Positions 34,130 to 41,517 of a DNA stretch of 51,807 nucleotides are shown piece after piece. This stretch comes from Pseudonocardia sp. (GTDB lineage: Bacteria > Actinomycetota > Actinomycetes > Mycobacteriales > Pseudonocardiaceae): positions 1-51,807 of the forward strand of contig JAOZVV010000089.1 of the NCBI GenBank assembly GCA_025869365.1, written 5' to 3'. The notes under the pieces were generated by a model. That model did not search any database, was not told the DNA's origin, and worked only from the letters and a program-made list of their open reading frames with translations. The first letter of the stretch is position 1; each line of letters opens with the position of its first letter. Both the position numbers and the translations under genes were made by a program.

Positions 34130-34966
34130 TCAGCCCGCGCCGGGCCGGCCGTCGGGCCGCTCGGCCCGCCAGGCCGTCGCGGTGAGGCCCGCGAGCTCGC
34201 GGAAGTCCCGGGCGAGGTGCGCCTGGTCGACGTAGCCGCAGTCCGCCGCGAGCTCGGCCAGCCCGGGCGGCCGGGGACCCCGCAGCCGCGTGCAGGCCCG
34301 GTCGAACCGGATCACCCGGGCCGCGGACTTCGGGCCGAGGCCGATCTCGTCCCGGAACCGCCCGGCCAGGTGCCGCCTGCTCCAGCCGACCTCCCGCGCG
34401 AGCTCCTCGATCCGCAGCGTCCCGCCGGTCTCGCCGAGCCTGTCCCAGGCGTAGCCGACCTCGGGCGGCGGCTCCGTCCGCCGGTCCTCCCCGGCAGCGG
34501 CCATCCGGTCCAGGGCGGCGTCGAGCAGGGCGAAGCGGGAACGCCACGTCCGGGTGGACGCCAGCTGGTCCAGCAGCGAGTGCGCGCGGCGGCCGAGGAG
34601 CGAACCGAGGTCCACGACGTCCCCCTGCAGCGCCGCGGCCGGCAGGCCGAGCAGGGTGCGGACGCCGCGCCAGGTCAGGTCGATCTGCAGGCCGGTCTGC
34701 GGGGCGCCGGTGGCGATCACCGCGGGCTCGACGTGCAGGCCGCCCACCATGGCCTCGAACGTCCCGGGGGAGCGCCCGGCGTCCGGCATCCGGAGCATCT
34801 CGACAGTGCCGTCCAGGCAGAGGATGAACGTCAGGTGGGCGCTGGGAACGCCCTGGTGGGTGCCGGGCGGGCCGGCCGCCATCCGGTAGCCGCTGTACCC
34901 GCCGACGTAGGGCCGCAGGCGGGGGCTCGGCGCGGCGCGCACGAACTGCTCGTCGGCGAGAGCCAT
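34130..34966 (-). CDS. AraC family transcriptional regulator
   Basis: This 278-residue protein has an N-terminal sensing domain with the ~45-165 cupin-like pattern (GGYSGYRMAAGPPGTHQGVPSAHLTFILCLDGTVEML, GLQIDLTWRGVRTLLGLPAAALQG) seen in DUF6597-type AraC proteins. The C-terminal two helix-turn-helices are LRIEELAREVGWSRRHLAGRFRDEIGLGPKSAARVIRFDRA and LAELAADCGYVDQAHLARDFRELAGLTATAWRAER. The N-terminal extension to 35047 is Arg/Pro-rich and starts before any regular fold, so ATG 34966 is used; TATCCT (34978-34973) lies 6 bases upstream of it. Targets are unknown. It is on the same strand as the trmL and ankyrin genes. Confidence 0.9.
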   Translation of the reverse strand: MALADEQFVRAAPSPRLRPYVGGYSGYRMAAGPPGTHQGVPSAHLTFILCLDGTVEMLRMPDAGRSPGTFEAMVGGLHVEPAVIATGAPQTGLQIDLTWRGVRTLLGLPAAALQGDVVDLGSLLGRRAHSLLDQLASTRTWRSRFALLDAALDRMAAAGEDRRTEPPPEVGYAWDRLGETGGTLRIEELAREVGWSRRHLAGRFRDEIGLGPKSAARVIRFDRACTRLRGPRPPGLAELAADCGYVDQAHLARDFRELAGLTATAWRAERPDGRPGAG

Positions 34967-34998
34967 CGGGCGAGGATAGCGCCGGTCGGGCGGGGTGC

Positions 34999-35697
34999 TC
35001 AGGGGCAGAGATCGGCCGCGCGGCGGGCCCCCCGCGCGCGGAGCCACTCCGCGACGTCGTCCGCCCCGGTGCGCAGCGCCGCGTCCAGGGGTGTCACGTC
35101 CTCCCAGGACGGGCGGTGGTCCATGTCCGCACCCCGGCCCAGCAGGAGCTCCGCCGTGGCGCGGCTGCCGCCGTGGCAGGCGTTCCAGAACGCCCGGTCC
35201 AGGTCCTCCGCGGCGGGAGGGGCGGCGTCGAGCGCGGTCGTGACGCGGCGGACGAGGCCGAGGGCGGCCGCGTCGTCCAGGGAGGGGACGGCGCCCCGTT
35301 CGACGAGCCGCCGGGCCGCGGCCCAGTTGCCGAACGCCCGGGCGTTGGTCAGGGCGGTCCCACCGGCGATCACCGCGCCGTCCGCCTCGATGTCCGCGCC
35401 GGCGTCGAGCAGCGCGTCCAGCACGGCCACGTCGCCGCTGCTCGCCGCCCAGTGCAGGGGGGTCTCGCCCTTCCCCGCGAACCGGGAGTCCGGCTCCGCG
35501 CCCGCCCGGGCGAGCGCCGCGACGGTCTCGGCGCCGCGCGGGAAGTGCCCGGGCCAGTCCGCGACGACGTGCAGCAGCGTCCGCACGCCGTCCGGCCGGG
35601 CGCCGGCCAGCGACGGATGCTCGCCGAGCAGCGCCTCGAGCGCCTCCACCCGGCCTTCCCGGACCGCGTCGACCGCGGATCGGTGGAGATCGCTCAC
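34999..35697 (-). CDS. Ankyrin repeat protein
   Basis: This 232-residue protein is mostly ankyrin repeats. Clear units are GVRTLLHVVADWPGHFPRGAETVAALARAGAEPDSRF, GETPLHWAASSGDVAVLDALLDAGADIEAD, GTALTNARAFGNWAAARRLVERGA and VTPLDAALRTGADDVAEWLRARGA. GETPLHWAA is near consensus. Ankyrin repeats bind other proteins; bacterial cytosolic ones often modulate stress enzymes, but nothing shows a partner here. GTG 35697 follows shortly after the argA stop (7-base gap), so the two are probably co-transcribed. No signal peptide is present. Confidence 0.88.
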   Translation of the reverse strand: MSDLHRSAVDAVREGRVEALEALLGEHPSLAGARPDGVRTLLHVVADWPGHFPRGAETVAALARAGAEPDSRFAGKGETPLHWAASSGDVAVLDALLDAGADIEADGAVIAGGTALTNARAFGNWAAARRLVERGAVPSLDDAAALGLVRRVTTALDAAPPAAEDLDRAFWNACHGGSRATAELLLGRGADMDHRPSWEDVTPLDAALRTGADDVAEWLRARGARRAADLCP

Positions 35698-35704
35698 GGG
35701 GACC

Positions 35705-36202
35705 TCACAGGTGCAGCATCATCCGGACGTTCCCCAGAGTGTTGGGCTTGACGTGCGCGAGGTCCAGGAACTCGGCGACACCGGCGTCGTAGGAGCGCAG
35801 CATCGCCGCGAAGACCTCCTGCGAGACGGGCGTCCCGTCGATCTCGGCGAAGCCGTGCCGGCCGAAGAAGTGCCGCTCGAAGGTGAGGACGAACAGCCGC
35901 TGCAGCCCGAACTCGCGGGCCTGGGCGATCAGCGCCTGCACGATCGCGTGCCCCACCCCGCGGCCGAGCACCTTCGGGTGGACCGCCACGGTGCGGATCT
36001 CGCCGAGGTCCTCCCAGAGGACGTGCAGCGCGCCGCACCCGACGACCTCGCCGTCGACCTCGGCGACCAGGAACTCGGGCATCGCCTCGTAGAGGGTGAT
36101 GATCTCCTTGGCCAGCAACACCTTTCCCGCGTAGTTGTCCACCAAGGACTTGATCGTTGTCACGTCGCGGGCCCTGGCCCGCCGCACGGCCACCGTTGCC
36201 AC
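35705..36202 (-). CDS. argA: Amino-acid (glutamate) N-acetyltransferase, short ArgA type
   Basis: This 165-residue GNAT protein matches the small actinobacterial N-acetylglutamate synthase (M. tuberculosis Rv2747 type). It has [90 protein letters not shown], with the acetyl-CoA loop [14 protein letters not shown], and [21 protein letters not shown]. The reaction starts arginine synthesis by acetylating glutamate (or glutamine). GTG 36202 is preferred over an upstream ATG at 36253, which would overlap the divergent rimO promoter; TACGCT (36216-36211) is 8 bases before it. The neighbouring ftsK-pgsA order supports the assignment. Confidence 0.9.
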   Translation of the reverse strand: MATVAVRRARARDVTTIKSLVDNYAGKVLLAKEIITLYEAMPEFLVAEVDGEVVGCGALHVLWEDLGEIRTVAVHPKVLGRGVGHAIVQALIAQAREFGLQRLFVLTFERHFFGRHGFAEIDGTPVSQEVFAAMLRSYDAGVAEFLDLAHVKPNTLGNVRMMLHL

Positions 36203-36246
36203 GACGCCGCAGCGTAGATCATGGGACCGGCGTCTACCCTGTGAGC

Positions 36247-37737
36247 GTGCCATCTTCGCGATCCGAGGCCGCCCCGCGGCGTGCCGCCCTCCTAACGTTG
36301 GGGTGCGCCCGCAACGAGGTCGACTCCGAGGAGCTCGCCGGCCGCCTCGCCGGCAGCGGGTGGGAGCTGGTCGAGCCGGGTGACGAGGACGCGGACGTCA
36401 TCGTCGTCAACACCTGCGGTTTCGTGGAGCAGGCCAAGAAGGACTCGATCGACACGCTGCTCGCCGCCTCGGACGCGGCGCGCGGCAGCGGGGCGAAGGT
36501 CGTCGCCGTCGGCTGCATGGCCGAGCGGTACGGCGCCGAGCTGGCCAGCAGCCTGCCCGAGGCGGACGCGGTGCTCGGGTTCGACGCCTATCCGGACCTC
36601 GCGGAGCGGCTCGGGGACCTGCTCGACGGGCACGTGCCCACCCCGCACGTCCCGGTGGACCGCCGCACGCTGCTGCCGATCTCGCCCGTGCAGCGCCCCG
36701 CCGCGAGCACCGACGTGGCGATCCCCGGGCACAACTGGGTCCCGGACATCTCGCGCCGCCGGCTGACGTCCGGCCCGGTCGCCTCGCTCAAGCTCGCCTC
36801 GGGCTGCGACCGGCGCTGCGCGTTCTGCGCGATCCCGTCGTTCCGCGGCTCGTTCGTCTCCCGCGCCCCGGAGGAGGTCCTGGCCGAGGCGCGGTGGCTC
36901 GCCCAGCAGGGCGTCCGGGAGCTGGTGCTGGTCAGCGAGAACTCCACGTCCTACGGCAAGGACCTGCCCGGCGGCACGCGCGCGCTGGTGGACCTGCTGC
37001 CGAAGCTCGGCGCGGTCCCCGGCATCGAGCGGGTGCGCGTGAGCTACCTGCAGCCCGCGGAGATGCGCCCGGACCTGCTGGAGGTCATCGCGACCACGCC
37101 CGGGCTCGCCCCGTACTTCGATCTCTCGTTCCAGCACGCCAGCGCCACCGTGCTGCGCCGGATGCGCCGCTTCGGCTCGCGGACGGACTTCCTGGACCTC
37201 TGCGAGCGCATCCGCGCCCTCGCGCCGGAGGCGGGGATCCGCAGCAACGTGATCGTCGGGTTCCCCGGCGAGACCGAGGAGGACCTGGCCGAGCTCGAGG
37301 CCTTCCTGACCGGCGCCCGGCTCGACGCGGTGGGTGTCTTCGGGTACTCGGACGAGGACGGCACCGAGGCCGAGGGCTACGACGGCAAGCTCCCCGCCGA
37401 GGAGGTCACCGCGCGCGTCACCCGCGTGTCCGCGCTGGTGGACGAGCTGATGGCGCAGCGCGCGGAGGACCGCATCGGCACGGAGGTCACCGTGCTCGTC
37501 GAGACCCTGGCCGACGAGGAGAACGACTGCGTCGGCCGCGCCGCGCACCAGGCCCCCGAGGTCGACGGCGAGTGCGTGTTCGCCGAGGACGAGCTGGACG
37601 GCGAGCCGCTGCGCGTCGGTGACCTGGTGCGGGTGGTCGTGGTGGACACCGAGGGCATGGATCTGGTGGTCTCCCCGCGCGAGGTCGTCGTCCCCGCCCC
37701 CGGTGGGGACCGTGAGCCGGCCGAAATGGGCGTGTGA
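36247..37737 (+). CDS. rimO: Ribosomal protein S12 methylthiotransferase RimO
   Basis: This 496-residue radical SAM enzyme has three domains. The N-terminal UPF0004 domain carries three Fe-S cysteines in [27 protein letters not shown] and VGCMAERYG. The radical SAM core has [15 protein letters not shown] (CxxxCxxC) and TRTxFL-like [14 protein letters not shown]. The C-terminal TRAM domain is [24 protein letters not shown]. It adds methylthio to Asp88 of ribosomal protein S12. GTG 36247 is used because TACCCT (36235-36240) is 6 bases upstream; a GTG at 36241 abuts the box and is less likely. The gene is divergent from argA and followed by pgsA after a 43-base gap. Confidence 0.94.
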   Translation: MPSSRSEAAPRRAALLTLGCARNEVDSEELAGRLAGSGWELVEPGDEDADVIVVNTCGFVEQAKKDSIDTLLAASDAARGSGAKVVAVGCMAERYGAELASSLPEADAVLGFDAYPDLAERLGDLLDGHVPTPHVPVDRRTLLPISPVQRPAASTDVAIPGHNWVPDISRRRLTSGPVASLKLASGCDRRCAFCAIPSFRGSFVSRAPEEVLAEARWLAQQGVRELVLVSENSTSYGKDLPGGTRALVDLLPKLGAVPGIERVRVSYLQPAEMRPDLLEVIATTPGLAPYFDLSFQHASATVLRRMRRFGSRTDFLDLCERIRALAPEAGIRSNVIVGFPGETEEDLAELEAFLTGARLDAVGVFGYSDEDGTEAEGYDGKLPAEEVTARVTRVSALVDELMAQRAEDRIGTEVTVLVETLADEENDCVGRAAHQAPEVDGECVFAEDELDGEPLRVGDLVRVVVVDTEGMDLVVSPREVVVPAPGGDREPAEMGV

Positions 37738-37741
37738 GGGT

Positions 37742-37760
37742 GCGGGCCCGCGCGGCCCGC
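37742..37760 (+). terminator. Hairpin between rimO and pgsA
   Basis: GCGGGCC (37742-37748) and GGCCCGC (37754-37760) pair perfectly with a CGCGC loop, four bases after the rimO stop. It could be a weak terminator or mRNA-stability element within the operon. Confidence 0.4.
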
Positions 37761-37780
37761 GCGCAGCGTGAGGGAGTGCG

Positions 37781-38425
37781 ATGAGTGACGTCCCGGCGGG
37801 AGCCCGTGTACCGCCGGGGGACAGGCCGCTGCCGGGAACGGCGCCGGTGCTCAACATCGCGAACGTGCTGACCGGCGTCCGGCTGGTGCTCGTGCCCTTC
37901 TTCGTCGCGGCGCTCTTCCGGTACGACGGCACGGACCCGGACTGGCGGCTGATCGCGTTCGGGCTCTTCGCCGTCGCCGCGATCACGGACCGCCTCGACG
38001 GCGAGATCGCCCGGAGGCGGGGTCTGGTGACCCCGTTCGGCGAGATCGCGGACCCGATCGCGGACAAGGCCCTCACCGGATCGGCGTTGATCGGGCTGTC
38101 GCTGCTGGACATCGTGCCCTGGTGGATCACCGTGGTGATCCTGGGCCGTGAGCTCGGCGTGACCCTGCTCCGCTTCTGGGTGCTGCGCCACGGGGTGATC
38201 CCGGCGAGCCGCGGCGGCAAGGCCAAGACGTTCGTGCAGACCGTCGCGATCGGGCTCTACGTGTTGCCGCTGCCCCAGCTGGCGCCCGCGGTCAGCGAGG
38301 CGATGGCCGGGTTCCAGCTGGTCCTGCTCCTGCTGGCTCTCGTGCTGACCGTGGTCACCGGCCTGGACTACGTGTTCCGGGCGCTCCGGCTGCGGGCCGC
38401 GGCGCTCGGCCGCAACGTCACCTGA
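37781..38425 (+). CDS. pgsA: CDP-diacylglycerol-glycerol-3-phosphate 3-phosphatidyltransferase PgsA
   Basis: This 214-residue membrane enzyme carries the perfect CDP-alcohol phosphatidyltransferase signature DRLDGEIAR, eight residues, then GEIADPIADK (near residues 69-95), which holds the divalent metals and CDP-lipid. It has about six helices (for example LTGVRLVLVPFFVAALFRY, LIAFGLFAVAAIT, IVPWWITVVILGREL and MAGFQLVLLLLALVLTVVTGL). It makes phosphatidylglycerol phosphate, the precursor of PG and cardiolipin. TGAGGGAG before ATG 37781 gives a clear ribosome site. Adjacent rimO, clgR and pspA fit the actinobacterial order where it is annotated pgsA. Confidence 0.93.
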   Translation: MSDVPAGARVPPGDRPLPGTAPVLNIANVLTGVRLVLVPFFVAALFRYDGTDPDWRLIAFGLFAVAAITDRLDGEIARRRGLVTPFGEIADPIADKALTGSALIGLSLLDIVPWWITVVILGRELGVTLLRFWVLRHGVIPASRGGKAKTFVQTVAIGLYVLPLPQLAPAVSEAMAGFQLVLLLLALVLTVVTGLDYVFRALRLRAAALGRNVT

Positions 38426-38445
38426 GCGGTTCCGGCCGCGGGCGT

Positions 38446-38462
38446 GTTCGCCCTGAGCGGAC
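38446..38462 (+). promoter_or_regulatory. Candidate ClgR-type operator upstream of clgR
   Basis: TTCGC (38447-38451) and GCGGA (38457-38461) are spaced by five bases, an imperfect inverted pair like the TTCGC/GCGAA half-sites reported for ClgR. The position about 110 bases before the clgR ATG suits self-activation. Confidence 0.4.
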
Positions 38463-38569
38463 GTGTCCGCCGCCGCGCCCCGGGGACGCGGAGGCCCGGG
38501 AGTCGGTACGGTGACACCACACCCCCTTTTCGGATCGACGGGGTGGCGGGTCGGATGAGGAGGGGTCGC

Positions 38570-38956
38570 ATGGCTGTGCTGCTGCGTGAGGCGATCGGTG
38601 GCAGCCTTCGGCGCGCCCGCACCGTGCGCCGGCGGACCCTGCGGGACGTGTCCCGTGCCGCCCGGGTCAGCCTGGGCTACCTCTCCGAGGTGGAACGCGG
38701 CCGCAAGGAACCCTCCAGCGAGCTGCTGGCCTCGATCTGCGAGGCCCTGGACATCGCGTTGCCGGACCTGTTGTCCGAGGTCATCGACGACATGGCGCGC
38801 GAGGGTGGCCTCGAGGTCACCGCCGCCGACCGCCGGGACACCCTGGTCCCGATCGGGCAGCGGCACGCGGATCTGCGCCTGGCCCCGGTCGGCAGCGGCC
38901 TCGCGTCACCCGGTGGTCCCACCGCGCCCGTCGCGTCCGTCTCCGCGGCCGCCTGA
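38570..38956 (+). CDS. clgR: ClgR-type XRE family regulator of Clp protease genes
   Basis: This 128-residue protein has a single XRE helix-turn-helix ([58 protein letters not shown], residues ~4-62) followed by a short helix and unstructured tail. The recognition sequence [21 protein letters not shown] is the ClgR hallmark. In actinobacteria ClgR activates clpP, clpC and, in mycobacteria, the adjacent psp genes after envelope stress. The last residues are SVSAAA; ClgR is itself a Clp substrate in several species through a hydrophobic C-terminus, and this ending suits that. AGGAGGGG is 4-10 bases before ATG 38570. The long in-frame extension to 38444 has no fold. Confidence 0.92.
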   Translation: MAVLLREAIGGSLRRARTVRRRTLRDVSRAARVSLGYLSEVERGRKEPSSELLASICEALDIALPDLLSEVIDDMAREGGLEVTAADRRDTLVPIGQRHADLRLAPVGSGLASPGGPTAPVASVSAAA

Positions 38957-39292
38957 CGACGGTCCGTGTCCCTGCGGGGGCGGAGCGGATCCGTGTCGTC
39001 CCGGACGTCGCGGGCTTCGGCGTCCTCGTCGTCCTCGATCCCGGGGGTTCGCGCGGATGCAGGTAGCCTGGTCTGCGGGTCGCCCCGACGGCGGCCTCCG
39101 GACGATCCCCGATATCGTCGCCGTTCGGTGGCCGACGTACCCGGTCCGATGCCACGATGGGCGCCGAGTGCCCGTTCGGTAGGACAGCGGTACGAAGGTT
39201 GTTCAGCGACGCCGGGCCCGATCCGCGGGGGGATACTGCGGGGGCGGGACGTCGGTGGTCGGAAGAGAACGCAGCGGAGGTAGGCGGAACAG
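38957..39292. other. 336-base gap between clgR and pspA
   Basis: No gene is convincing here. TAGCCT at 39064-39069 could be a -10 box. TTCGC followed directly by GCGGA (39048-39057) resembles the ClgR half-sites but without the 5-base spacing, so it is weak evidence for ClgR control of pspA. A GGAG lies close to the pspA start (39286). Confidence 0.5.
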
Positions 39293-40108
39293 ATGGCCAA
39301 CGGTTTCACGAAGGCCTGGAAGTACCTGATGGCGCTGTTCTCGTCGAAGGTGGACGAGTACGCGGACCCGAAGGTGCAGATCCAGCAGGCCATCGAGGAT
39401 GCGCAGCGTCAGCACCAGGCGCTGTCCCAGCAGGCCGCCGCGGTGATCGGTAACCAGCGGCAGCTCGAGATGAAGCTCAACCGGCAGCTGGGGGAGATCG
39501 AGAAGCTGCAGGCGTCGGCGCGCCAGGCACTCGTCCTCGCGGACAAGGCCCGGGCCTCGGGTGACGAGGTGAAGGCCGGGCAGTACGAGCAGTCCGCCCA
39601 GGCGTTCGCCACCCAGCTCGTCACCGCCGAGCAGGGCGTCGAGGACCTCAAGACGCTGCACGACCAGTCGATCGGCGCCGCGGCCCAGGCCAAGCAGGCC
39701 GTCGAGCGCAACTCGATGATGCTCCAGCAGAAGATCAGCGAGCGCACCAAGCTGCTCAGCCAGCTCGAGCAGGCCAAGATGCAGGAGCAGGCCGCGAACT
39801 CGCTGCGCCAGATGAGCGAGCTGGCCGCCCCGGGCAACACCCCGTCCCTCGAGGAGGTCCGGGACAAGATCGAGAAGCGCTACGCCACCGCGCTGGGCTC
39901 GGCGGAGCTGGCGCAGAACTCGGTCCAGGGCCGCATGCTCGAGGTCCAGCAGTCGTCGGTGGACATGGCCGGCGCGAGCCGGCTGGACCAGATCCGGGCC
40001 TCGTTGCACGGCACCCCGGTCGCCGGTGAGGTGACGGCGGACAAGCCGACCACCCAGATCCCGGCCTCCCCGCAGAGCACTCCGCAGGGGCAGACCGGCA
40101 CCGCCTGA
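39293..40108 (+). CDS. pspA: Phage shock protein A (PspA/IM30) homologue
   Basis: This 271-residue protein is nearly all helix: [80 protein letters not shown]..., with an amphipathic N-terminal helix for membrane contact followed by long coiled-coil segments, and a C-terminal disordered Thr/Pro/Gln tail ([19 protein letters not shown]). PspA-type ESCRT-III-like proteins coat stressed membranes and stop proton leak; the mycobacterial homologue (35 kDa antigen, Rv2744c) is under ClgR. The upstream AACAGATGG region lacks a strong ribosome site. The stop is followed by a two-way terminator before nei. Order and sequence both support pspA. Confidence 0.94.
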   Translation: MANGFTKAWKYLMALFSSKVDEYADPKVQIQQAIEDAQRQHQALSQQAAAVIGNQRQLEMKLNRQLGEIEKLQASARQALVLADKARASGDEVKAGQYEQSAQAFATQLVTAEQGVEDLKTLHDQSIGAAAQAKQAVERNSMMLQQKISERTKLLSQLEQAKMQEQAANSLRQMSELAAPGNTPSLEEVRDKIEKRYATALGSAELAQNSVQGRMLEVQQSSVDMAGASRLDQIRASLHGTPVAGEVTADKPTTQIPASPQSTPQGQTGTA

Positions 40109-40120
40109 TCGCGCCCTCGG

Positions 40121-40151
40121 ACGCCGTCCTCCTGCACCGGGAGGGCGGCGT
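40121..40151. terminator. Two-way hairpin between pspA and nei
   Basis: Twelve-base arms (40121-40132 beginning ACGCCGTCC; 40140-40151 ending CGGCGT) pair with one G-T wobble and a 7-base loop, between convergent genes. Confidence 0.65.
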
Positions 40152-40172
40152 TCGTGCGTGCGTGGCGTCGGT

Positions 40173-40997
40173 CTAGCGACGCGGTCCGCGCACGGGTGCC
40201 GGTGCGGGGCCGGGCTGGCAGCGGGGGCACCAGTAGGCGGGGCGGGCGTAGATCCCGGCGCCCTGCTCCGCGGTCCGGATCCGGGTGCGGCAGCGGCGGC
40301 ACGGGCGGTTCCCGCGCTCGAACACCCAGTGCGCCTCGGCCGGATGCAGCGAGCCCGTCGTGGTCTGGGACGGCCGGTCCGCGTTGGCCAGCAGCAGCTT
40401 CCGGGACAGCGCGATCACCCCGGGCAGGTCCGGGACGTCCCGCACGAGGGTCCACGGGGACACCCCGAGCAGGAAGCACACCTCGGTCTTGTAGAGGTTC
40501 CCGACGCCGGCCATCATCCGCTGCTCCAGCAGCACCAGGCCGAGTTCGTGGTCCCGGCGCGCGGTCATCCGCCGCAGCGCCTCGGCGGCATGCTCCTCGC
40601 CCCAGGCCGGATCGAGCAGGTCCGGGCCGAGGTGCCCGACGAGGCGGGACTCGTCCGCGGTCGGGAGCAGTTCGAGATCGTGCAGGGCGAAGCCGACCGC
40701 CACCCGGTCCGGCACCTCCAGGACGGCCCGGGCCTCGTGCACGGGGCGCTGCCAGGACATGCCCGGCCGGTAGAGGTGCCAGGCGCCGTCCATGCGGAAG
40801 TGGCTGTGCAGGCTGCGGCCGTCGTCGAGGCGGGTGAACAGGTGCTTGCCGATCGACCGGACCTCCACCACCGTGCGACCGGTGAGGTCCTCGCCGGCGA
40901 GCCGCGGGTGCCGCAGCTCCCCGCGCAGCAGGGACTTCCCGGCGAGCGCGGCGTGCAGGCGCTTCCCGGCCAGGTAGACGGTGTCGCCTTCGGGCAC
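40173..40997 (-). CDS. Fpg/Nei family DNA glycosylase (endonuclease VIII-like)
   Basis: This 274-residue enzyme starts (V)PEGDTVYLAGKRL, the catalytic Pro2-Glu3 of the Nei type (Fpg would be PELPEV). It has the H2TH-type segment with ELGLVLLEQRMMAGVGNLYKTEVCFLLGVSP and a C-terminal zinc finger CRRCRTRIRTAEQGAGIYARPAYWCPRC. It removes oxidised bases (pyrimidine-type lesions in Nei) and cuts the strand by beta/delta elimination. GTG 40997 is preceded by TACCGT at 41009-41004 with a 6-base gap. The upstream extension to 41120 lacks fold and would put catalytic Pro away from the N-terminus, so it is rejected. Confidence 0.93.
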   Translation of the reverse strand: MPEGDTVYLAGKRLHAALAGKSLLRGELRHPRLAGEDLTGRTVVEVRSIGKHLFTRLDDGRSLHSHFRMDGAWHLYRPGMSWQRPVHEARAVLEVPDRVAVGFALHDLELLPTADESRLVGHLGPDLLDPAWGEEHAAEALRRMTARRDHELGLVLLEQRMMAGVGNLYKTEVCFLLGVSPWTLVRDVPDLPGVIALSRKLLLANADRPSQTTTGSLHPAEAHWVFERGNRPCRRCRTRIRTAEQGAGIYARPAYWCPRCQPGPAPAPVRGPRR

Positions 40998-41110
40998 GTC
41001 CCGACGGTAGCCGCGCGGGGCGCGGCCCGCGCGGCATCGACCGCCCGGTCGATGCCCGGTGGCCGGGCGGCGCCCGCTGATACCGTGGGCGCCGAGAGGG
41101 AGGGGGCACC

Positions 41111-41404
41111 GTGATCGCACGCCTGTACGCGTCCGTCCCGGCCGTCGTCCTCCTGCTCACCGGGTACGCGCTCGCCGGGGAGCCCGCGGCCGTCGTCGGC
41201 GTCGTGGGCGCGGCGCTGTGGGCGCTGGGTCTCGCGCGGCAGGCGTCGACCGTCCTGCGCGTCTCCTCCTCCCGCGGACCGTCGGTGACCCGGCGCAGCG
41301 GGCACCGCCGCGCGTCCCGCTCGCGATTGCTGCGCCAGCTCGACCCGGACGCCGCGGGCCGCACCCGCGCCCGCGCGCCGTCGGGGCTCCTCCCGGCGGT
41401 GTAG
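41111..41404 (+). CDS. Small membrane protein, DUF6412-like
   Basis: This 97-residue protein has two hydrophobic segments (LYASVPAVVLLLTGYALAG and AVVGVVGAALWALGLA) and a basic, Arg/Ser-rich tail (RRSGHRRASRSRLLRQL). It resembles the DUF6412 family that is found next to YidC-like insertases in actinobacteria; I recall this context from family knowledge, without a search. Its job is unknown; it could help the insertase or bind nascent chains. GAGAGGGAGGGGG precedes GTG 41111, so it has a strong ribosome site. The gene ends 107 bases before the YidC-like gene and its leader ORF. Confidence 0.7.
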   Translation: MIARLYASVPAVVLLLTGYALAGEPAAVVGVVGAALWALGLARQASTVLRVSSSRGPSVTRRSGHRRASRSRLLRQLDPDAAGRTRARAPSGLLPAV

Positions 41405-41472
41405 CCCGACGCTGTTCCGGCTCCGCCGCCGGGATCTCGTGATCACCGAGTCCCGTCCTGCGAGGAGCCCCC

Positions 41473-41517
41473 ATGTCCGTCGTCCCTGCGCGCGCCCACC
41501 GGGGTGTGCGGTGCTGA
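41473..41517 (+). CDS. Candidate 14-residue leader ORF overlapping the yidC-like gene
   Basis: ATG 41473 is preceded by GAGGAG at a 5-base spacing, an excellent ribosome site, and the ORF reads MSVVPARAHRGVRC before TGA at 41515-41517. Its stop lies 4-6 bases after the GTG that starts the YidC-like gene (41511), in another frame. Ribosomes finishing the leader would end on top of the next start, so translational coupling or regulation is likely. It could also be the true ribosome entry site for the insertase gene with no regulatory role. Confidence 0.4.
   Translation: MSVVPARAHRGVRC

Noticed and set aside
38966..39453. Plus-strand ORFs between clgR and pspA
   Set aside because: They have no coding-type third-base pattern, and the second runs over the pspA start in another frame.
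41439..41510. Upstream start for the YidC-like gene at 41439
   Set aside because: It adds a polar, Arg-rich stretch before the first membrane helix and lacks a ribosome site; the start at 41511 opens directly into LNFVYYP.
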